From the NCBI RefSeq assembly GCF_009601705.1, contig NZ_CP045687.1:2330001-2394000 (forward strand): a stretch of DNA of 64,000 nt, read 5' to 3'. Positions 58,102-64,000 of the stretch are shown here, piece after piece. Positions within the stretch are counted from its first letter, which is position 1. Each line of letters starts with the position of its first letter. The notes under the pieces are model-generated. The model was given only the letters and a program-made list of their open reading frames with translations, had not been told where the DNA came from and did not search any database. Source of the DNA: Sulfolobus sp. E5-1-F. Lineage in GTDB: Archaea > Thermoproteota > Thermoprotei_A > Sulfolobales > Sulfolobaceae. A program made the position numbers and the translations under genes.

Positions 58102-60237
58102 TCATCTTCTTCTTAGGCCTAGTATAACTGCGACTATTACTATAACTATTATAACAACAGCTATTATAGCGTACAATGCAGTATTGGATGACGAACTAAC
58201 AGTAGTAGTTACAGTAGCTGTAGTAGTACTCACAGATGTGGAAACACTAGTAGTAGTTGAAACACTCGTAGTAGTTACAGTACTAGTTGTAGTAGACGTA
58301 GTAGTACTTGTAGTAGTAGACGTGCTTGTAGTAGTACTAGTTGTAGTTGTAGTTTGATATACGAATGGATCATTAGAGGTATACCAGCTTGAGGGAACTT
58401 GTGAAGTGTAATACCACCAAGGCTCTGGAACAGACTGATTAACCAAATGCAAAGCTAAGATAACGGGTAGAGTGGTTGTCCCTGTGCTAACCCACGGTGG
58501 AGCTGGCCAGTAATAGTTTTGCGCAGTTGGCCAGCCAGTAACAGTATTATTAACATACTCATACCATAACGCATTATACACTACGCCGAATGCTGGCATG
58601 TATTTTAGCCATAATAATGCCATGTCGTTTATTAGTTTGTTCTCTACTTCTGGGTTGGTCAAGTTGCCCCATGCGTAATATACTAACATGTTTGCTGGTG
58701 GTGAAGAAGGTGCTAGTCTGGTTGTTAAGTTAAACCTCTCCATGTTGTAGTAAGTTGTATTTCCTATTGGCGTAACGTTACCCGGGGAATTCCACCAATT
58801 CCACAAATACCCCTCAAAATAGAATATTGGAGCAGGCCCTTGAATTAAATTCCATATCATTCCCATCCAGTAGTTTCCAGTTTGCATGTAGTTGTACCAT
58901 GTGGAGAATGGTGGTGTTTGTACTTGTACAGTTATGCCTATTTGTTTCAAGTCTTGGGCTATTATTGCTAGGTCTGCATCCCAGTCTGTCCATCCAGCTG
59001 GAGCCATGATCGTCATGGTTGGTACTGGTGTACCATTTGGCGCTATCAATTGCCCATTAACGAGTTTGTACCCGTGAGATTCAAGTAGCTGTAAAGCAGC
59101 AGTTACATTACCTTGAGGTGGCGCCATAGACTCAGCCATTTGTAAAACAGTGGAATTCAGAACATTCAACATTTGCTCTGGTAAGGGTAATGGAGTAGAA
59201 GTCGGAGGCTCGTACCCGTACTCCCCTAGATATGAGATAGCAGTTCTATTGATAGCCATGTATATTGCTTGTCTCAAAACTGGGTCAGTCAAAGGCCACC
59301 TCATATCATTAAATAAAACCATTTGTGGATATCCTGGAGCAAAATAGTAGTAACGATGAGCCGGATCTTTAGCTATGAAATTCTGTTGTATTCCAGGCTC
59401 AAATGCTCCGGCCCATGTTATCTGCCCGTTATTTAGTGCAGAATTTTCTTGGACATTGCCTGCGTATGATGGGAATAGTAAGTATTTTATTCTTGGTTCT
59501 CCTGGCATCCAGTAGTGTGGGTTAGCTACTAGTACTACTTGCTGTGGACTGTAACTATATAGCATATATGGTCCAGTACCTATAGGATCTGTAACTTGCC
59601 ACGTATACGGATTTCCAGTCTTATTTAAACCTACGTAAGTTCCATTTGGTAATTGCTCAACCGGGAAGTACTTACCCCACTGCACTGGATCAACGATCCA
59701 TTGCTCCAAGACAGTATATAGATCCATCTCAGTTTGTCCTGGTTTGAATATTATTTCTAGTTCGTATGGGTTTATTATCGTCATATTTGCTATTTCATTT
59801 GCAGTGTAGCCTAGTTGTGGGTATGCTTGTTCTAGGGCGAACGTATACCATACAGCAGTTGCGTTGAATGGCGTACCATCTGTGAAGTAAACGTCATGCC
59901 TCAAGTACAATATTAATGCTAGTGTTTGCACTTTTCCGCTTGAAGTGTTAACATAACCAGTAGTCCACGTCCAATTAGTAGCCAACCATGGAATAATTTG
60001 ACCGTTCAAGAAATTCACTAGAGCTAATGGCTCATAAATATACCATAATCCAACGCCTGTCGGACTAGGGGCACTCCATGGGTTAAAGTTATCTTGCCAT
60101 GGTCCATTAGCAGCTACTATTACCATACTTCCTTCAGGTTGTACTGATGTTTGTTGTCCCATTATCGGAATTGTAAATACTCCTATACTTATTAACATTA
60201 AGATAGACAGGATGGTAGAAATTATCTTTCTTATCAC
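58102..60237 (-). CDS. Oligosaccharide/oligopeptide-type ABC substrate-binding protein, orphan
   Basis: A 711-residue paralogue of 41820-43964 with the same layout: signal peptide, SBP_bac_5 body, Thr/Ser stalk, one helix, LRRR. Start GTG 60237 with GAGGT ~9 bp upstream. There are no permease or ATPase genes beside it, so it must use a shared transporter. Long central and C-terminal stretches are identical in DNA to 41820-43964; the N-terminal part is more divergent and in places identical to the third copy. Confidence 0.88.
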   Translation of the reverse strand: MIRKIISTILSILMLISIGVFTIPIMGQQTSVQPEGSMVIVAANGPWQDNFNPWSAPSPTGVGLWYIYEPLALVNFLNGQIIPWLATNWTWTTGYVNTSSGKVQTLALILYLRHDVYFTDGTPFNATAVWYTFALEQAYPQLGYTANEIANMTIINPYELEIIFKPGQTEMDLYTVLEQWIVDPVQWGKYFPVEQLPNGTYVGLNKTGNPYTWQVTDPIGTGPYMLYSYSPQQVVLVANPHYWMPGEPRIKYLLFPSYAGNVQENSALNNGQITWAGAFEPGIQQNFIAKDPAHRYYYFAPGYPQMVLFNDMRWPLTDPVLRQAIYMAINRTAISYLGEYGYEPPTSTPLPLPEQMLNVLNSTVLQMAESMAPPQGNVTAALQLLESHGYKLVNGQLIAPNGTPVPTMTIMAPAGWTDWDADLAIIAQDLKQIGITVQVQTPPFSTWYNYMQTGNYWMGMIWNLIQGPAPIFYFEGYLWNWWNSPGNVTPIGNTTYYNMERFNLTTRLAPSSPPANMLVYYAWGNLTNPEVENKLINDMALLWLKYMPAFGVVYNALWYEYVNNTVTGWPTAQNYYWPAPPWVSTGTTTLPVILALHLVNQSVPEPWWYYTSQVPSSWYTSNDPFVYQTTTTTSTTTSTSTTTSTTTSTTTSTVTTTSVSTTTSVSTSVSTTTATVTTTVSSSSNTALYAIIAVVIIVIVIVAVILGLRRR

Positions 60238-60587
60238 TCTTACTTACCTCATTTTGTGATTATTTAAACAGATTTATTTAATATTTATGCGTAACATGTT
60301 AAGTGCATTTGATTATATAATAGAATGAGTTCGGTATTTTGACTTTCTCTGTGTAATAGATTAACTATGTTCTTAAACTATTTTATAATATTGAAGAATC
60401 CTAGTTTAGCGTACCTTAATAATTACTGCTGTATTGATCTACGGAATATTTTTGCTATGATATTATATTATCTTAATTTCATTCAATAATAAGATGTGCA
60501 ATTTCTGCCTATGATACCTCTTAACTCTCTGTAAAAATTCGTCAATATCACGAGGCAAATAATTACTGAAAAAATTTAAACTCTGAA
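60238..60587. other. Divergent intergenic region
   Basis: About 350 bp containing the ara-box promoter of the minus-strand binding protein close to its left edge. The remainder is AT-rich with no recognised coding remnant. The next gene at 60588 has a possible TATA element (AAAATTTAAACT) only ~20 bp upstream. Confidence 0.45.
60276..60300 (-). promoter_or_regulatory. Promoter with ara box for the 58102-60237 binding protein
   Basis: On the minus strand AACATGTTACG (60300-60290) lies 6 bp before TATTAAAT (60283-60276). The core AACATGTT equals the ara-box palindrome. Confidence 0.7.
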
Positions 60588-61409
60588 ATGTCGTCATATA
60601 ATATGAATTGGAAACTGGGAATTATCTCAGATGAGATCTCTCAAGATTTCGAGCACGCAGTAAAAGTAGTAAAAGAATTGGGTGCGAATTATGTTGAAGT
60701 TAGAAACCTTTGGAATAAGAATGTAACACAACTTTCAGATTCTGAATTCTCAGAAATGAGAAAGATTGTTGAAAGATATGGACTAACTATATCGAATTTA
60801 GATTCGCCTACCTTTAAGATATATATCAACGACGAGAAAAGTTATAAAGAGCATTTACAGATTTTAAGGAAAGTAATAGAATTAAGTAGGAAATTGGATA
60901 TTACTTACACGAGAATATTTACATTTTGGTATGAGGGAGAGTTAAGATATTATATTGATAAACTATCTGAGAAATTTAACAGTGCTATAGATATAGCTGA
61001 AAGTGAAGGAATGACATTAGTGATCGAAAACGAGTACAGTTGTCTTGTGGGCACTGGTAAAGAACTTAGAACATTTTTAAATAAAATAAACACAAAATGG
61101 GTAAAGGTATTATGGGACCCTGGAAACGCCTTTTTCGCTAGAGAAACACCTTATCCAGACGGATATGAATTAATAAAAGAGGACATAATGCATCTACACA
61201 TCAAAGACGCTATGGTTAAAGATGGACACTTCATTTGGATGCCAGTGGGAAAAGGGATGATAGACTATAAGAAACAATTTAAAGCACTAGTGGGTAAGCC
61301 ATATGTAATATCATTAGAAACTCACTACAGAAATGCCTCAAATGATCCAGAGGCTAGTACTAAAGAGTCCTTTAATGGTTTAATTAAAATACTAAAGGAA
61401 ATAGGTTGA
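60588..61409 (+). CDS. Sugar phosphate isomerase/epimerase-like TIM barrel
   Basis: A 273-residue xylose-isomerase-like barrel; a second ATG at 60603 (MNWKLGIISDEISQDF) may be the real start. Metal-site segments are TLVIENEYSC (Glu), KVLWDPGNAFFA (Asp), HLHIKDAMV (His) and ISLETH (Glu). It is the third member of this family in the window and sits beside an ara-box-controlled gene. The substrate is unknown. Confidence 0.82.
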   Translation: MSSYNMNWKLGIISDEISQDFEHAVKVVKELGANYVEVRNLWNKNVTQLSDSEFSEMRKIVERYGLTISNLDSPTFKIYINDEKSYKEHLQILRKVIELSRKLDITYTRIFTFWYEGELRYYIDKLSEKFNSAIDIAESEGMTLVIENEYSCLVGTGKELRTFLNKINTKWVKVLWDPGNAFFARETPYPDGYELIKEDIMHLHIKDAMVKDGHFIWMPVGKGMIDYKKQFKALVGKPYVISLETHYRNASNDPEASTKESFNGLIKILKEIG

Positions 61410-61432
61410 CGTCACTGTTGAAAGTCTTATCT

Positions 61433-62197
61433 TTATTTTAATCTCTTAACTAACCACTCCGTTACCTCTTTATATAATCTTTGTCTAACTTCATAATCGT
61501 AAAATGTATGACCACCCTTATCAAATAGTATTATTTGTTTATTCGTAGACTTTACTCGATTGTAAAATTCCACTGAAACCCTGAAATCTAATACCTCATC
61601 ATCTTTTGAATGTACAATAAGGATTGGAACATCAATTTTATCAGCTATATGCAGTAGGTTGACTTTCATTTCATTAGCGACTTCTTCCTTTAATCTAAAT
61701 GGACCAAAAGGTGAATATCTGTATCCATCTTGCTTTGATATCCAATTACTACGTGGTCCCTCAGCAAATAACCCTGGTGCAAATAACACTAAAGCCTTTA
61801 CGATGTTACGAAATTTCTCAAATGTCCAAAGAGCCATTTCACCTCCTAAACTGAATCCTAGAAAAGCAATATTATTAAATCCCATCTTAATTGCTTAGTT
61901 TACAATATATTCGGAATCGGTTAATGCATTTTTGATCGAGAACGCTTCATCGAAAAATCCATAACTATCTCCATGTCCTCTATAATCGAATCTGTGAGTT
62001 GTGATCCCAGCGTTGCATAAATTAATTACTAGATCAGTGAAGAGCCTACCGGCTTCTATGTGATTTCTTGTAAATCCATGAAACATAATTAATAAAGGAC
62101 TTTCTTTTATAGAGGATGGCCTATTCAGTATATAGAAAATCCATTCATTATTAGGAAGGTCAATAGTGCCAGAAATAGACTTACACATCTTCTCCAT
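61433..62197 (-). pseudogene. Alpha/beta hydrolase split by one nonsense codon
   Basis: Two pieces in the same frame: 62197-61898 with the oxyanion region MFHGFTRNH and FDYRGHGDSYG, and 61894-61433 with the nucleophile elbow GFSLGGEMA, acid VHSKDDEVLDF and catalytic His KGGHTFYD. A TAA at 61897-61895 separates EYIVN from AIKMGFNN. Sense codons on both sides remain in register, so a single base change (for example TAT to TAA) broke the gene. The whole would be ~254 residues, a serine esterase/lipase. A restart at 61885 would lack the oxyanion strand and be inactive. Confidence 0.83.
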
Positions 62198-62770
62198 TCA
62201 CCTAATACTCCTCTCTCCAATGCAGTATAAAAATTATCAAATATTATGCTTTATTGGTAACTTCGATATTATACAAAAGTTTTATAATTAGTCATCTTGG
62301 TATTATCTGCCGAATAAGAGGAAGGGATTGTAATAAGTGGAAAGGAAACGTTCTCACTTAGTTGTAAGTAGGGAGTTAAGGTTAGAAGTAAGCCATTATC
62401 AACAGTATCAAACAAACCGTGTAGTTTACATTTTAATGGAGAAAAGGCCATTACTAATGACGCATCATCAGATTAAGGCTTATATTCCAAATAGGCTGAT
62501 TCTGATATAAAAGGATGTGAGGACATTCTATATAGGTTTAGTAGTTTCCTGAAAATGACGTATAGTAGAAAACGTTTCATTTTTTCCAATAGAAGATTAG
62601 TTTGATCATTCCATTTTAAGTGCCTGCAAGTTACAAGTAGTCTACGAAATATCTCTTACAAGGTTTTTTACTACCAAACTAATCTAGAATCTAAAACTTA
62701 AATTATAATCTAACAAGTAACTAGTAAAAATTAAATATGTTAAAATTGTATATGGTTGTTTGAGGATATA
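62198..62770. other. Intergenic region before the last binding protein
   Basis: About 570 bp. No intact gene. A short plus-strand stretch near 62458 (MTHHQIKAYIPNR) has a faint transposase-like look but no supporting motif. The 3' end holds the promoter described separately. Confidence 0.4.
62712..62736 (+). promoter_or_regulatory. Promoter with ara-box-like element
   Basis: AACAAGTAACT (62712-62722) lies 6 bp before AATTAAAT (62729-62736), the same spacing as at the other ara-box promoters. A second partial match AATATGTTAAA (62734) overlaps the TATA region. GAGG at 62762-62765 serves as ribosome site for ATG 62771. Confidence 0.55.
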
Positions 62771-64000
62771 ATGGTATCCTTAAGAAAATTAATATCAATA
62801 ATAGTTGCTATTTTAATAATAATAAGTTTAGGAATAACATTTAACGTTATAACTTCACAACCAACATCAGTACAACCAGAAGGGAGTTTAGTTGTAGTCG
62901 CAAATACTATTGGAACTTGGCAAGATAACTTTAACCCATGGAACTCTCCCACTGCACAATACTCAGGTTTATGGTTCATTTATGAACCCTTAGCCTTGAT
63001 AGATTACGGTACTTCGCAAATTATTCCATGGTTGGCTACTAATTGGACGTGGACTACTGGTTATGTTAACACTTCAAGCGGAAAAGTGCAAACACTAGCA
63101 TTAATATTGTACTTGAGGCATGACGTTTACTTCACAGATGGTACGCCATTCAACGCAACTGCTGTATGGTATACGTTCGCCCTAGAACAAGCATACCCAC
63201 AACTAGGCTACACTGCAAATGAAATAGCAAATATGACGATAATAAACCCATACGAACTAGAAATAATATTTAATCAAAGGGCAACTCCGGTTATACTATA
63301 TACAATCCTAGGGCATTTCATTGTTGATCCAGTGCAGTGGGGTAAGTACTTCCCGGTTGAGCAATTACCAAATGGAACTTACGTAGGTTTAAATAAGACT
63401 GGAAATCCGTATACGTGGCAAGTTACAGATCCTATAGGTACTGGACCATATATGCTATATAGTTACAGTCCACAGCAAGTAGTACTAGTAGCTAACCCAC
63501 ACTACTGGATGCCAGGAGAACCAAGAATAAAATACTTACTATTCCCAGCATATGCAAGTGGTACCCAGGCTACAACTGATCTTGCACTGGGTAAGATACA
63601 GTGGGCTGGCATATCTATTCAAGATATTCAATCTGTTTTTGTGGCCAAGAATCCACAGTTCTACCACTACTTTTTCCAACACGTTACCTCCCCAGGAGTA
63701 TTGTATCTCAATGATATGCGATGGCCTCTATCTGATCCAATTTTGAGGCAAGCCATTAGCCTCGCAATTAACAGAACTGCTATAACTTATCTAGTGTACT
63801 ATAACTATACTACACCAGCTATAGATTTGCCAGTTTCGGTAGGTCAGTTAGGATTTTTTAACTCAACTGTAATACAACTTGCTCAACAGCTAGCTCCTCC
63901 ACAAGGTAATGTAACTGCAGCTCTTCAACTACTTGAATCACATGGTTATAAACTAGTTAATGGACAACTAATAGCACCGAATGGAACTCCAGTTCCCACA
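62771..64000 (+). CDS. Third oligosaccharide-type ABC substrate-binding protein, 3' end cut by the window
   Basis: The frame is open from ATG 62771 to the window edge (410 codons). Signal peptide MVSLRKLISIIVAILIII, then the SBP_bac_5 body with PWLATNWTWTTGYVNTSSG and DPIGTGPYMLYSYSPQQ. It is a paralogue of 41820-43964 and 58102-60237 with alternating near-identical and divergent blocks. The Thr/Ser stalk and membrane anchor are expected beyond the window. Confidence 0.88.
   Translation, partial: MVSLRKLISIIVAILIIISLGITFNVITSQPTSVQPEGSLVVVANTIGTWQDNFNPWNSPTAQYSGLWFIYEPLALIDYGTSQIIPWLATNWTWTTGYVNTSSGKVQTLALILYLRHDVYFTDGTPFNATAVWYTFALEQAYPQLGYTANEIANMTIINPYELEIIFNQRATPVILYTILGHFIVDPVQWGKYFPVEQLPNGTYVGLNKTGNPYTWQVTDPIGTGPYMLYSYSPQQVVLVANPHYWMPGEPRIKYLLFPAYASGTQATTDLALGKIQWAGISIQDIQSVFVAKNPQFYHYFFQHVTSPGVLYLNDMRWPLSDPILRQAISLAINRTAITYLVYYNYTTPAIDLPVSVGQLGFFNSTVIQLAQQLAPPQGNVTAALQLLESHGYKLVNGQLIAPNGTPVPT

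Noticed and set aside
58190-58360. ACT/AGT-rich tandem-like repeat
   Set aside because: It codes for the Ser/Thr stalk shared by all these binding proteins; the repetitiveness follows from the protein and is not a separate element.
62458-62560. Possible transposase remnant (MTHHQIKAYIPNR)
   Set aside because: Too short, with stops on both sides and no catalytic motif.

Overview
The window is AT-rich chromosomal DNA of a thermoacidophilic crenarchaeon of the Sulfolobus/Saccharolobus group, very close to S. solfataricus. The evidence is the gene content and order (araS-T-U-V, malA, xarS-type GH3, GH2, GH116, GDH-2-type dehydrogenase), archaeal TATA and 'ara box' promoters, GGTGA/GAGG ribosome sites next to leaderless starts, and S-layer-style sugar-binding proteins with Ser/Thr-rich stalks. 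The GH31 protein carries its catalytic Asp residues at 320 and 416, as in S. solfataricus MalA. No rRNA, tRNA or CRISPR array was seen.

Layout. 1-9.6 kb: a truncated ABC exporter operon, an HTH_10 regulator, remnants of a DUF4143 ATPase and of a tnpB-like gene, a DMT exporter, a DrrAB-like ABC exporter, a ZIP metal transporter, a DHDPS-family aldolase and a cyclase-family hydrolase. 9.6-14.5 kb: the arabinose ABC transporter, on the minus strand. 14.5-20 kb: an acyl-CoA synthetase, then a nucleoside-salvage group (NCS1 permease, BtpA-like barrel, nucleoside hydrolase, second HTH_10 regulator) in which permease and hydrolase each carry one frameshift. 20-22 kb: a decayed N-terminus of a GH29 alpha-L-fucosidase and a broken IS6-like element. 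22-28.4 kb: an oligosaccharide/oligopeptide-type ABC transporter with a fused double ATPase. 28.6-32.5 kb: a GH88 gene between two degenerate IS1-like elements in direct orientation, the second interrupted by a small MITE-like insert and abutting an inverted fragment of the IS6-like element. 32.6-64 kb: a dense sugar island with an SGNH esterase, GH31, GH116, GH2 and GH3 glycosidases, sugar isomerase/epimerase barrels, a Gfo/Idh oxidoreductase, glucose dehydrogenase, gluconolactonase, an enolase-superfamily dehydratase, a DHDPS-type aldolase, a second five-gene ABC importer and three mosaic paralogous binding proteins, the last cut by the window edge.

Inferred logic: oligosaccharides from hemicellulose or starch are captured by surface binding proteins and imported by the Opp-type and CUT-type ABC systems. 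Cytoplasmic glycosidases trim them (xylosidase/arabinosidase, glucuronidase, unsaturated glucuronyl hydrolase, alpha-glucosidase). The sugars then enter non-phosphorylative oxidation (dehydrogenase, lactonase, sugar-acid dehydratase, 2-keto-3-deoxy-acid aldolase). Six promoters share an ara-box-like 11-mer placed 6-7 bp before the TATA element, which suggests one pentose-responsive regulon.

The most unusual signal is in the insertion sequences. In both families the transposase start lies in the loop of a long perfect or near-perfect hairpin whose 3' arm codes for the first residues. Between the two IS1-like copies the arms differ by three compensatory base-pair changes. Between the two IS6-like copies the 37-nt loop has been inverted while its flanks have not.
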